This document shows, piece by piece, positions 20,549 to 28,464 of a DNA stretch of 40,727 bases. Source of the DNA: a virus. How positions within the stretch are numbered: the stretch's first letter is position 1; each line of letters starts with the position of its first letter. A program made the position numbers and the translations under genes. The notes under the pieces are model-generated. The model was not told the DNA's origin. It saw only the letters and a list, made by a program, of their open reading frames with translations, and ran no database searches. The stretch lies in IMG/VR virus record IMGVR_UViG_3300000115_000064, positions 1 through 40,727 of that record, one strand, 5' to 3'.

Positions 20549-21928
20549 ATGGCCGTATTAGAATCTGATATAAAAGCTCTGTTTAAGACCATAACTAGCG
20601 AGACTATGAAAACAGTCAGCGCAGGTCAAAAAACTGTTATATCTCCTACAACAGTTAGAAATCTAGCAAAAGAGATAACTGAACAGGCAGAGAGTGGTAG
20701 TATTTTTAAGTTTGAAGAAGCACTTAAAAAAACAGAGACTATAATTGATAAATTAGGTATTAATTTAGATGATTTTAATAAAGGCCTATCAGATAGACTT
20801 AAACAACTTGGCGAACAAAAAGTTAAGGCAGAGGCCGAAGTACAAGAGTTAAGACAAAGTAATATAGCGGCTGAAGTAAAAACTATCAAAGAAGGCAAAG
20901 AGTTTAGAATAGAAACTAATATACTTACTAGAAAAGAAATTAAAGAACGAACTTCTTTACTAAACAATCAAATAAAACAGACGGACAAAAGAGAAAAAGA
21001 AATCATCAAACAAAGAGAAAAACTTTTAAAGAAAGATGAACTTACAGTAGCAGACAAAGAAAAAATAATTGCTGATGAAAAAGAAATCACACAACGAAGA
21101 GCTGCTATAGCTACAGAATCAGAAACGTTAGGCATAACGGCTGATACAGGTGGTGATAGATTAGAACTGCCACCAATGTTGGCAGGTTTTGTTGACGCTT
21201 TAATGACACCATTTAACGCCATTGGTGAGGCAGGTATGATGTTAAAAGATACTGTTGTGGGTATAGGCGAGACATTTATGTTTTTAGGTAAGGGTGCTTT
21301 GAAAGTTGTAGTAAAAGCATTTAAAGCTTTATCATTTATATTAAAACCAATACCTATAGCAATAGGTTTGGCCATAGGTGGTGCTATATTTTTAATTTAC
21401 AAATTTAGAGACAGCATTAGTGATTTTGTTGACGCTGTAAAATCAATACCTGGTAAAATCAAAAACTTTTTTAGTGAAGCATTTAGAATGGTCAAAAACT
21501 TTTTTATTGACTCCCTTAATAATATAATAGAGTTAATTAATAAAGTCAATCCATTTAAGAATATAGAACTTTTAGAAAGAGACGAGGGTCCTGAAGCACT
21601 TGTAAATGACTCTGCTACCAAACAGAAACAAGAAATGCAGTCCATCATAAGAGAGGCCGAAGAAGATCAAAAACTAAAAGAAAAGATACTAAAAGATTTA
21701 GAGGTGCCAGAATCACCTACGTTTACTGTGCCTAATTTAAATATTGAACAAAGAACAAAAACAAATGCTGAATTTGCTAGTGCTGGTACAACAGGTAACA
21801 CAGTAATAAACAATGTAATTGGTGGAAGTCAACAAAACGTGGCTAGCAACTCTGCTAGTATTAATACTTTAAGTGGTAGTAAAAACATAGACGACACAAT
21901 GATTAATTTAGGAACTGTGCCTGTTTAA
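20549..21928 (+). CDS. 29: Tail tape measure protein (gp29-like)
   Basis: This 459-residue protein (T4 gp29 is 590) is organised as a tape measure. The N-terminal 200 residues are strongly helical and coiled-coil (KEIKERTSLLNNQIKQTDKR and following). Residues about 215-290 are hydrophobic (MLAGFVDALMTPFNAIGEAG, then ALSFILKPIPIAIGLAIGGA). An amphipathic region with FFSEAFRMVKNFFIDSLNNI and a low-complexity end with NTVINNVIGGSQQNVAS follow. It fixes tail length and is later ejected. Location right after the frameshifted gene pair matches the chaperone-tape order of other tailed phages. Its stop overlaps the convergent gene 4 stop. Confidence 0.8.
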   Translation: MAVLESDIKALFKTITSETMKTVSAGQKTVISPTTVRNLAKEITEQAESGSIFKFEEALKKTETIIDKLGINLDDFNKGLSDRLKQLGEQKVKAEAEVQELRQSNIAAEVKTIKEGKEFRIETNILTRKEIKERTSLLNNQIKQTDKREKEIIKQREKLLKKDELTVADKEKIIADEKEITQRRAAIATESETLGITADTGGDRLELPPMLAGFVDALMTPFNAIGEAGMMLKDTVVGIGETFMFLGKGALKVVVKAFKALSFILKPIPIAIGLAIGGAIFLIYKFRDSISDFVDAVKSIPGKIKNFFSEAFRMVKNFFIDSLNNIIELINKVNPFKNIELLERDEGPEALVNDSATKQKQEMQSIIREAEEDQKLKEKILKDLEVPESPTFTVPNLNIEQRTKTNAEFASAGTTGNTVINNVIGGSQQNVASNSASINTLSGSKNIDDTMINLGTVPV

Positions 21929-22362
21929 TAGATACCTAATTCTTTTTCAGTAAAGATTTTAAACTCTAAACCATTATCATTACAATAAACATCAGCGGCT
22001 TGCCATTTAGCCACATTTTTGATATATTCTAAACTCTCTCTCATAAATGCTCTTGTTCTCTTTGTTTTAGGTTTAGGTTTTTTAGTTTGAGCAGCTGGTT
22101 TTATCTCTATCATATAACGCTTGCCTTTTGTAGTTTTTATGATAAAGTCAGGATAGTAACGGTGTCTTTTTCTATCAATTGGATTGACGTAGGGTATCGC
22201 TAATTCTTCACTAGCCCAATGTATAATATCCTCATTACGGTCACAATATACCATAAACTTACGCTCCCAATTAGAACGATATATTATTCTTGTAGGATCG
22301 CCAGCGTATTTCTTTGGATTGGTGGGTCTGTAAATACCCTTATATGTTGCTCTCTTTTTCAT
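21925..22362 (-). CDS. 4: gp4-like head completion nuclease-fold protein
   Basis: This 145-residue protein on the minus strand is the only opposite-strand gene among the tail genes. The start MKKRATYKGIYRPTNPKKYA is that of T4 gp4 (GYKGKF...NP.KY.GD). SNWERKFMVYCDRN, IIHWASEELAIPYVNPIDRK and HRYYPDFIIKTTKGKRYMIE follow, giving a PD-(D/E)XK-like set D72, E86, K88 with E33. T4 gp4 (gp50/65 group) completes the DNA-filled head before tail joining. An in-frame ATG at 22404 would overlap the divergent late promoter and gene 48 start. It ends convergently with the tape measure gene, the two stops sharing TTAA. Confidence 0.88.
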   Translation of the reverse strand: MKKRATYKGIYRPTNPKKYAGDPTRIIYRSNWERKFMVYCDRNEDIIHWASEELAIPYVNPIDRKRHRYYPDFIIKTTKGKRYMIEIKPAAQTKKPKPKTKRTRAFMRESLEYIKNVAKWQAADVYCNDNGLEFKIFTEKELGIY

Positions 22363-22370
22363 TATAAATA
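22363..22370 (+). promoter_or_regulatory. T4-type late promoter box upstream of gene 48
   Basis: Exact TATAAATA in the 35-base space between divergent genes 4 and 48. The predicted start near 22376 gives a leader of about 22 nt before ATG 22398, with AGGTAAG as weak ribosome site. Confidence 0.7.
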
Positions 22371-22397
22371 TTACTAATATATAGGTAAGCAAACAAA

Positions 22398-23588
22398 ATG
22401 GCATTTACAAGTAAAGTATCAAACATCATAAAAGGCGTAGTAGGAAATATGGTTGGTCAATCTATTTCTGGTGCTATAAACAATTTCGCAGCTGGTGGTG
22501 CTCAAAAGAAGAAATTGGCTGCTAAGTTAATTAACAAGTCACCACTAGAAATACAAAACATAGACCCTAAAGCACATATGACGGTCAATCCGTATGAGTA
22601 TGGTTTTGTGGCATATCCTGAAGAAACAATGAATTTAGGTGAAGGCCATTTTATTATATTTGATGTGCTAATGCACAAGTCATCAAAATTTAAAGATCAA
22701 GGTACAAACCCTAATACAAAAATAAATCAAGCTGTTAATAATGTAACAGGTGCTGATGGTGGTTTTTATGTTGGCGAAAATAATAGTCAAAATCAAACAC
22801 TAGCAAAATTAAAGAAAAAAGGTTTAAACTTTGCTGATAGAGAAATTAAAGTAAGCTCAGGACTAAATGAAAAAACACCAACACACACTTTTTTATCAGA
22901 CAGTATAATTTTATACACACCAGGTCAAGCACTTAAATTTGGTTATGGTACTAGTTACAATGACGCTTCAACAGGTTTAGCAGGCCTATTAGGTAATGCC
23001 TTGACAGGTGTTGTAAATGCTGGTAGTGTAAAAGACGCCGCCTCTGCTCTAGTATCAGCAGCTAAAGACGCAGGTGGTGATACAAAAGACATATTTATTA
23101 GAAGTGCTTTATTTGGAGCAGCTAGTTTAATACCAGGTTTTGAGGGTGCTGAGGCAGCCTTTGATAAAGCAAAAGGTCAGGCAGTTAACCCACAAATGGA
23201 ATTAGTATTTCAATCTGTACCATTTAGAACATTTAATTTTCCTTTTGAGTTTGCTCCTAAAAATCAAAAAGAAAAAGATGAAATGCACAAGATTATAAAC
23301 TTATTTAAATTTCATATGTCGCCTGAATATCAATCTACAAGTAGAGGTTATTTTAATGTGCCTAGTGAGTTTCAAATTACATATATGTACAGAGAAAATA
23401 TTAACACATATATTCCTAGAATTAGCCGTTGTGTATTAGAAACAATGAACGTTGACTATGCTCCTGAAGGAGTGTTTTCTACATTTAAGGCAGACGACAA
23501 GGGTGCTCCGCCAGTTATGGCAAAGGTTGATTTAGCATTTAAAGAAACAGAAATTATGACAAAAGAAACAATAGCGATGGGTATGTAA
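22398..23588 (+). CDS. 48: gp48-like baseplate tail tube cap
   Basis: This 396-residue protein (T4 gp48 is 364) has a glycine/alanine-rich N-terminus. The tube-cap core follows: SPLEIQNIDPKAHMTVNPYE, a central insertion of alanine/glycine-rich helices (residues about 190-270), and the family block NPQMELVFQSVPFRTFNFPF with EFAPKNQKEKDEMHKIINLF, then FNVPSEFQITYMYRENIN and RISRCVLETMNVDYAPEG. gp48 sits on the hub and with gp54 starts tube and sheath growth. It is followed one base later by gene 53. Confidence 0.88.
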   Translation: MAFTSKVSNIIKGVVGNMVGQSISGAINNFAAGGAQKKKLAAKLINKSPLEIQNIDPKAHMTVNPYEYGFVAYPEETMNLGEGHFIIFDVLMHKSSKFKDQGTNPNTKINQAVNNVTGADGGFYVGENNSQNQTLAKLKKKGLNFADREIKVSSGLNEKTPTHTFLSDSIILYTPGQALKFGYGTSYNDASTGLAGLLGNALTGVVNAGSVKDAASALVSAAKDAGGDTKDIFIRSALFGAASLIPGFEGAEAAFDKAKGQAVNPQMELVFQSVPFRTFNFPFEFAPKNQKEKDEMHKIINLFKFHMSPEYQSTSRGYFNVPSEFQITYMYRENINTYIPRISRCVLETMNVDYAPEGVFSTFKADDKGAPPVMAKVDLAFKETEIMTKETIAMGM

Positions 23589-23589
23589 T

Positions 23590-24126
23590 ATGGCATATTT
23601 CTCTAAATTTCCTAAAGGTGTTTACGATATTAAAGGTAACAAACAATTAAAACTTGTTACTGATATAATGAGACGTATTAAAGTTAGAGCAAAGATTTTA
23701 GATGAAGTTAGTTTGTATGATACGTATGACGTACCTAGTGGTGAAAGACCAGAAGTAACAGCATTTAAACATTTTGGTGACACAGAATTACATTGGATTA
23801 TTTTACTTACAAATGATGTAACAGACGCCTACTATGGTTGGCCGTTATCAGACCAAGACTTTGAAAAATATGTTACAGACAAATATACAAATCCACAAGG
23901 CATACATCATTATGAGATTACACAATCAAGTGGTGATACAACAGGTAATGGTCCAGATGATTACTCACACAAAATAGAAGTTAATAGTACAGAGGCAGGC
24001 GCTGAGTCTGTATCTAATTATGAATACGAAAGAAGATTACAAGACGAGAAACGAACTATTAGGTTATTAAACCCACAGTTTTTAGGATTATTCATAGAAG
24101 AATTTGAACGTAAAATACAAGGCTAA
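23590..24126 (+). CDS. 53: gp53-like baseplate wedge protein
   Basis: This 178-residue protein (T4 gp53 is 196) starts MAYFSKFPKGVYDIKGNKQL. Family features are VTDIMRRIKVRAKI, YDVPSGERPEVTAFKHFGDT, LHWIILLTNDVTDAYYGWPL (the LysM-like segment) and the C-terminal LLNPQFLGLFIEEFERKI. gp53 clamps gp6 and gp25 wedges around the hub. It is placed directly between genes 48 and 27-like as part of one late transcript. Confidence 0.9.
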   Translation: MAYFSKFPKGVYDIKGNKQLKLVTDIMRRIKVRAKILDEVSLYDTYDVPSGERPEVTAFKHFGDTELHWIILLTNDVTDAYYGWPLSDQDFEKYVTDKYTNPQGIHHYEITQSSGDTTGNGPDDYSHKIEVNSTEAGAESVSNYEYERRLQDEKRTIRLLNPQFLGLFIEEFERKIQG

Positions 24127-24131
24127 TTATA

Positions 24132-25619
24132 ATGTATAGTGAAATTAATACAGATGAACTAAAATCAGCTGGCCAATATTCTTTATCAGATGTAACATTG
24201 GTCTCATATCAATCAGCAGCTGGTTCAAGTAATTCAAAAAAAATATCAATTAGAAGTCTAGTCGCAGAGATAAACATTTACGAAAGTTTAGACAGTAAAT
24301 GTCTATCAGGTAATATTGTGGTGACAGACGCTCAAAATATACCAAATCACTTACCACTTACAGGTTTAGAACGAGTAGAGTTTAAACTGTTTACACCTGG
24401 TACAAGCCGTGCCTTTGATTTTACACCTGAAACTGGCCACCCTATGTACGTCTATAAAATATCAGATAGAATAGGTTTAAATCCTAGAGCACAAGGTTAT
24501 ATCTTACATTTTTGTAGTAGAGAAATGATAACTAACGAACAAGTTAGAATACAAAGACCTTTTACCAATTCAATAGATGGTATGGTGTTAAACATTGTTA
24601 GAGATGAACTTAAATCTAAAAAACCATTAATCGTAGAAGAAACAAGTGGTATTAGAAAATATACTACACCAAGAATTAGACCTTTTGAATTTATAGATGA
24701 ACTAGCAAAAGAGTCAGAAAGTTTAAAGTACAACAATGCTGGTATGCGCTTCTTTGAGAGCTCAATTGGTTTTTCATTTAAATCATACGAGTCTATGTTG
24801 GCCGTATCTGGTGTATCAGCAAGACCTGTTGTTGCCAAGTTTTTAAGTGTGCCAGCAAACGTTAGAGATGAACAAGGTAATAAAAATGTAATTAGAAGTA
24901 TGCAAATTGTAGAAAGTTTTAACATTAACAGCCAATTTGATACACTTAAAAATTTAAGAAACGGTGTCTATAACAGCCGAGTTGTATCACACGATTTATA
25001 TAACAAAACCTTTACTGAAACAGATTTTGATTACTTGACACAGTTTGAAAAGAACTTCCATACTGAACACGACGGACAAGGTAATAAGATAGATGACAAG
25101 GTAATACTACCAGCGGCCAATTATGACGAGGGTAAGACATTATCAGATAGTCCAGAGGGTACATTGTATTTTGTATCAACAACAGAAAACGTACACACAG
25201 GTTTTGAACAGGCACCACAAGAAAAGATATTAGGCAAAAGACTATCACAAAGACTTGCTTTTGAAACAATGACATTAAGTCTAAACTGTCACGGATTTAC
25301 TGGCCTATCAGTAGGAGAACTCATCTCCTTTGAAATGCCAGCATTTGAACCATCTGGTGTAGATAACCCTTTAGACATTGACCCCTATATGTCTGGTCGT
25401 TATCTAGTTAAATCAATACGTCACCAAGTTAATACAGGCGCTGATAAACATAGAATGGTCGTAGATTGTATAAAAGATAGCGTTATGAGACCATATCCAG
25501 TAGAAACAACAGATACATTTACAAATAAAGAAAATTTAGAGAACAAGATAAACGTATTACAGGACCAGTTAGATGAACAAGTCTTACAAGACCTGGGAGG
25601 TAATAAGATATTGAAATAG
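24132..25619 (+). CDS. 27: Baseplate hub protein, gp27-like
   Basis: This 495-residue protein (T4 gp27 is 391) lies between wedge gene 53 and spike gene 5. The N-terminal part has NIYESLDSKCLSGNIVVTDA and LTGLERVEFKLFTPG, as in the first beta domain of gp27-type hubs. A middle domain includes RPFEFIDELAKESESLKYNN. A C-terminal part has LSLNCHGFTGLSVGELISFE and YMSGRYLVKSIRHQVNTGAD, a typical hub ending. The last 30 residues are helical. It forms the trimeric hub that holds gp5. It ends at TAG, after which the same frame stays open for 44 codons. Confidence 0.75.
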   Translation: MYSEINTDELKSAGQYSLSDVTLVSYQSAAGSSNSKKISIRSLVAEINIYESLDSKCLSGNIVVTDAQNIPNHLPLTGLERVEFKLFTPGTSRAFDFTPETGHPMYVYKISDRIGLNPRAQGYILHFCSREMITNEQVRIQRPFTNSIDGMVLNIVRDELKSKKPLIVEETSGIRKYTTPRIRPFEFIDELAKESESLKYNNAGMRFFESSIGFSFKSYESMLAVSGVSARPVVAKFLSVPANVRDEQGNKNVIRSMQIVESFNINSQFDTLKNLRNGVYNSRVVSHDLYNKTFTETDFDYLTQFEKNFHTEHDGQGNKIDDKVILPAANYDEGKTLSDSPEGTLYFVSTTENVHTGFEQAPQEKILGKRLSQRLAFETMTLSLNCHGFTGLSVGELISFEMPAFEPSGVDNPLDIDPYMSGRYLVKSIRHQVNTGADKHRMVVDCIKDSVMRPYPVETTDTFTNKENLENKINVLQDQLDEQVLQDLGGNKILK

Positions 25620-25754
25620 GCTGAGAGAATCCGCCGAGTCCGGCGCTTCCGTGATAATATAGGCCACCCAGCAGGCCATAACAGAAACAATGAGAGAAGG
25701 CAAGCTGAAAATATGATAGAGAGACTTCCTCAACAACAACAGAGAAAACAATGA
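25620..25754 (+). other. Open frame after the hub TAG; candidate readthrough extension or cryptic gene
   Basis: In the same frame as the hub gene, 44 codons follow the TAG (25617-25619) up to TGA (25752-25754), which overlaps the next ATG exactly like the real gene junctions here. The encoded segment is arginine-rich, then glutamine-rich (AERIRRVRRFRDNIGHPAGH, NRNNERRQAENMIERLPQQQ). It is clearly richer in G+C than the flanks. No ATG, GTG or TTG occurs in this frame before codon 32. It may be an amber readthrough tail, a gene with a non-standard start, or a broken small gene. Confidence 0.4.
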
Positions 25755-25945
25755 AAAATATAATAGACAACATAAGAAACTCATATAAGACCTCTCTAGC
25801 GGCCGCTGAAGATGGACTATATACCATAAAAACACTATATTTCTTTAAGGGATTGAACGGTGTCAGAGAATATATCAATGATAAAGTCAGTTTAGCAACT
25901 GCCTTGTCTCGGATAATAGGCCGTAATAAGGGAAAAGACAAGTAA
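25751..25945 (+). CDS. 64-residue protein, unknown function
   Basis: ATG 25751 overlaps the TGA of the preceding open segment. The product is helical and basic (MKNIIDNIRNSYKTSLAAAE, then GLNGVREYINDKVSLATALS) and ends GRNKGKDK. It sits between hub and spike genes in the late operon. A long minus-strand frame over the same bases is also open, so coding direction rests on gene order. The following 91 bases to gene 5 show no feature. Confidence 0.5.
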   Translation: MKNIIDNIRNSYKTSLAAAEDGLYTIKTLYFFKGLNGVREYINDKVSLATALSRIIGRNKGKDK

Positions 25946-26036
25946 CAATGTCTGGCGTACACTTTATAGAAATGGCTGTTTATGGCGTATAGTGAGTGTA
26001 TTAAAAGAAAACATATATCGGTAAAAAAATAAAAGT

Positions 26037-27128
26037 ATGAATGATAAATTTTTAGGGTTTAACGGTTTTGTCTGGTTTGTCGGCGTAGTAGAAGGCCGTA
26101 ATGACCCTACTTACACAGGCCGATTAAAAGTCAGAGCATTAGGCCATCACACAGGAAACAAAGAGATATTACCCACGGCCGATTTGCCTTGGGCTCAAGT
26201 AATGTTACCTGTTACAGCGGCCGGCATTACAGGACTTGGCCAATCTCCTAGTGGCCTTGTTGAAGGTAGTTGGGTGTTAGGATATTTTAGAGATGGCAAT
26301 ACAAGGCAAGAGCCTATTATAATGGGTAGTTTACCTGGGAGGCCAAGTGAGTTAGCCAATACGTCAAAGGGGTTTTATGACCCTAACGGAGTTTATCCCA
26401 AATACAAAAATGAGCCGGACACCAATAGGCTGGCCGTTAATCTAAAAGATGGTGATACAGAAACAAATCCACATCTTTCATTAACATTAAGACGGTCAAC
26501 ACGTATTACAGGAGTGGCAACAGCCGACTTTAATCCTGTTACGGCGGCCGACGGATCAATCGTATCGGCCTCTGATGGAGATACATTTGATCAACCAGAA
26601 ATTCCCTATTCGGCCACCTATCCGTACAATCACGTAAACGAAACAGAGTCAGGCCATATTGTTGAATTTGATGATACGCCTAACAATGAACGAATACACG
26701 AAAGACATAGAACAGGTACAAGTTATGAAATTTCCCCATCAGGAACCCGAACAGACATTATAAAAGGTGACCACTTTACCCTTTTAACCAATGACAATAA
26801 AGTATCCATAGGCGGAGATGCTGATGTCTCCATAGACGGCCGCCACAAGATTTACATTAACAAATCCAATACGGCCAACAATCACTACGATATACAAGTC
26901 GGCTCAAACGCCAACGTAAACATACAAGTGGACAAAGGTGATGTCAACTTGGTTACCGTAGATGGTAAGATAAATGTAAACGCTGGTGGTGATTACAATG
27001 TCAAAGTAGATGGCAATTACAATATGACGGTGGCCGGTAGTAGAACCGTTACCGTAGAGGGTACAACAATAGACAACACAACAGGCTCTGTTACTCATAG
27101 AGGCAGTAGAATAGATTTAAACCCATAG
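26037..27128 (+). CDS. 5: gp5-like central spike protein without lysozyme domain
   Basis: This 363-residue protein begins with the gp5 OB-fold (FVWFVGVVEGRNDPTYTGRL, KVRALGHHTGNKEILPTADL, then WAQVMLPVT and LVEGSWVLGYFRDGNTRQEP). A linker is followed by the C-terminal triple-stranded beta-helix (from about residue 245). It shows V-x-I-x-G-D/N strand repeats such as VSIGGDADVSIDGRHKIYI and INVNAGGDYNVKVDGNYNMT. T4 gp5 (575 residues) has a lysozyme domain between these parts; here none is visible. The gene is GC-rich relative to its neighbours and crowded with GGCC. No good ribosome site precedes ATG 26037. Confidence 0.9.
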   Translation: MNDKFLGFNGFVWFVGVVEGRNDPTYTGRLKVRALGHHTGNKEILPTADLPWAQVMLPVTAAGITGLGQSPSGLVEGSWVLGYFRDGNTRQEPIIMGSLPGRPSELANTSKGFYDPNGVYPKYKNEPDTNRLAVNLKDGDTETNPHLSLTLRRSTRITGVATADFNPVTAADGSIVSASDGDTFDQPEIPYSATYPYNHVNETESGHIVEFDDTPNNERIHERHRTGTSYEISPSGTRTDIIKGDHFTLLTNDNKVSIGGDADVSIDGRHKIYINKSNTANNHYDIQVGSNANVNIQVDKGDVNLVTVDGKINVNAGGDYNVKVDGNYNMTVAGSRTVTVEGTTIDNTTGSVTHRGSRIDLNP

Positions 27129-27141
27129 ACTGGTGGTTTAA

Positions 27142-27192
27142 TTGTGTAAGAGTTTGTGTAAGAGTCTTACACAATGGTATAGACCTAGGTCT
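27142..27192. repeat. Tandem repeat plus two palindromes after gene 5
   Basis: TTGTGTAAGAGT occurs twice head to tail (27142-27153 and 27154-27165). The second copy forms a 21-base palindrome with what follows (TTGTGTAAGA-G-TCTTACACAA, 27154-27174). Seven bases further lies the perfect 12-bp palindrome AGACCTAGGTCT (27181-27192). This may be an operator, a terminator stem or a recombination site. Confidence 0.6.
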
Positions 27193-27479
27193 TGCGAGTG
27201 TGTCAAAACCTGGTAGAGAAAACGACTATTGCCAGCTGGCCTGCTTTTCTAATCTATAAATGTAATAAAGATGTTAAACAATACATTTTAACGCAATTTT
27301 TTTCTCCAGGTTCCTGGATAGATGGCCACCCTTTCAATACTCACATATTATACATAGTGGTGTTAAACCATCAGGAAAAGCTTAGAGTCCAACTGGAAGC
27401 CTTAATACACTTCCTTTTAGAGAAAAAACCCCTCGGACAAAAAACGGCCTCCAGAGTTGCCATATATACATACATATGA
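27192..27479 (+). CDS. Doubtful 95-codon frame in the gap between gene 5 and the 2OG oxygenase
   Basis: The frame starts at TTG 27192, inside a palindrome, and has no ribosome site. The product is rich in C, H, W and hydrophobic residues (NLVEKTTIASWPAFLIYKCN, WIDGHPFNTHILYIVVLNHQ) and is unlike neighbouring proteins. Without it, the 27129-27491 gap (363 bases) holds only the repeat/palindrome cluster. It may be an eroded gene remnant. Confidence 0.2.
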   Translation: MRVCQNLVEKTTIASWPAFLIYKCNKDVKQYILTQFFSPGSWIDGHPFNTHILYIVVLNHQEKLRVQLEALIHFLLEKKPLGQKTASRVAIYTYI

Positions 27480-27491
27480 TATTATATACCA

Positions 27492-28064
27492 ATGAGTGAA
27501 ATACAAGATATATTTAAAATACCTTTATACAAGACGACTTTAGCTTTAAAAAATAAGTCTCTAAAGTCTTACTGTTTATCATTACCTAAAAGGAACAAAG
27601 GCCGTAAATTTACAAATGATGGTGGTTGGCAATCAAATGATCTTTCATTAAAAGAGCCGCCACTACAAGACTTATACAATGCTATACTGTATCATAGTAA
27701 TATCTTTTTAGAAAGCCTTGAATGTAAAGAAAGTGCTAAACTTAACAATTGTTGGATTAATATAAACGGTTATAGAGATTATAACGTATTACATAAGCAC
27801 GATTGTTGTTTATTGTCTGGTGTTTATTATGTAAATACACCTAAAGATTGTGGTAATATAATGTTTAATCGGCCAGGCATTGACTCATTTACCTATGATT
27901 GGAACAAAGCTTACAAGGTGTTTAATCCCTATAATTCAGCCAATTGGTGGCAAGAGGCCAAAGCGTCTAACTTGTATATCTTTCCTAGTTGGTTAAATCA
28001 TTTAGTCGAGCCTAATTTAAATAAAAAAGAAAAGCGTATATCTATATCGTTTAATATTGATTAG
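27492..28064 (+). CDS. 2-oxoglutarate/Fe(II)-dependent oxygenase (2OG-FeII_Oxy_5 type)
   Basis: This 190-residue enzyme has the phage 2OG oxygenase pattern. HKHDCCLLSGVYYVNTPKDC (residues 101-120) contains the iron-binding H103/D104 region and SGVYYV. GNIMFNRP follows, and PSWLNHLVEPN supplies the distal His170, with RISISFNI giving the 2OG-binding Arg182. The N-terminal SEIQDIFKIPLYKTTL is also typical. Such proteins hydroxylate an unknown substrate, in phages possibly a protein or DNA base. It has its own spacing of 80 bases from the next gene. Iron use links it to the Fe-S carrier that follows. Confidence 0.88.
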   Translation: MSEIQDIFKIPLYKTTLALKNKSLKSYCLSLPKRNKGRKFTNDGGWQSNDLSLKEPPLQDLYNAILYHSNIFLESLECKESAKLNNCWININGYRDYNVLHKHDCCLLSGVYYVNTPKDCGNIMFNRPGIDSFTYDWNKAYKVFNPYNSANWWQEAKASNLYIFPSWLNHLVEPNLNKKEKRISISFNID

Positions 28065-28149
28065 CTTAACGTGTATCTTAAAGGCTCTCTAAACCACCGG
28101 AAACTCGGAAATTCTCTCGGATTCTCGAAGCTTTATCCTAAATAATTGT

Positions 28150-28464
28150 ATGATTAAACTATCCGATAATGCCTTATTAAGGTTAAGAGAATTACGAACC
28201 AAGAACAATAAGCCTTTTGTACGTTTAGATATAAAAGGTGGTGGTTGTGCTGGCTTTGAATATACTTGGTCTTATGCGGACGAAGAACAACGAAATGATT
28301 GTCTTGTTGATAATGTGTTGTTAGTAAGTAGAGATTACGAATTGTATCTTATGGGTTTAGAATTAGATTATAGTTTTGATGATTTTGAATCAATGTTTAA
28401 GTTTAACAATCCAAAGGCGACAAGTTCTTGTGGTTGTGGTACATCATTTAGTATAGGGTCATAA
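28150..28464 (+). CDS. A-type iron-sulfur carrier (IscA/HesB-like)
   Basis: This 104-residue protein is of the HesB/IscA/ErpA family. GGGCAGFEYTW gives the first conserved cysteine (C33), and SSCGCGTSF near the C-terminus gives C94 and C96, the C-x-C pair. The start IKLSDNALLRLRELRTKNNK is typical. These proteins receive and pass Fe-S clusters to target enzymes. HesB-like genes are known in marine T4-like phages as metabolic genes. ATG 28150 follows an 85-base gap (28065-28149) that contains short CTCGG repeats but no clear promoter. Confidence 0.9.
   Translation: MIKLSDNALLRLRELRTKNNKPFVRLDIKGGGCAGFEYTWSYADEEQRNDCLVDNVLLVSRDYELYLMGLELDYSFDDFESMFKFNNPKATSSCGCGTSFSIGS

Noticed and set aside
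20968-21375. Minus-strand 135-codon open frame inside the tape measure gene
   Set aside because: It is antisense to the repeated helical coding sequence, with low-complexity S/K/I/F composition and no start signal.
25036-25064. TTGACA with a CATACT-like partner inside the hub gene
   Set aside because: The -10 is poor, there is no TG extension, and it points into continuous coding sequence with no gene start.
25519-25962. Minus-strand open frame of 147 codons (and a nested one at 25584-25835) opposite the hub end and following segment
   Set aside because: It overlaps the hub coding end and the plus-strand gene at 25751. It has no ribosome site and an atypical residue make-up (rich in L, S, Y, F), and it lies against the direction of the late operon.
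25948-25992. Fourteen-codon frame MSGVHFIEMAVYGV between 25945 and gene 5
   Set aside because: Too short and without a ribosome site; no support beyond an ATG.
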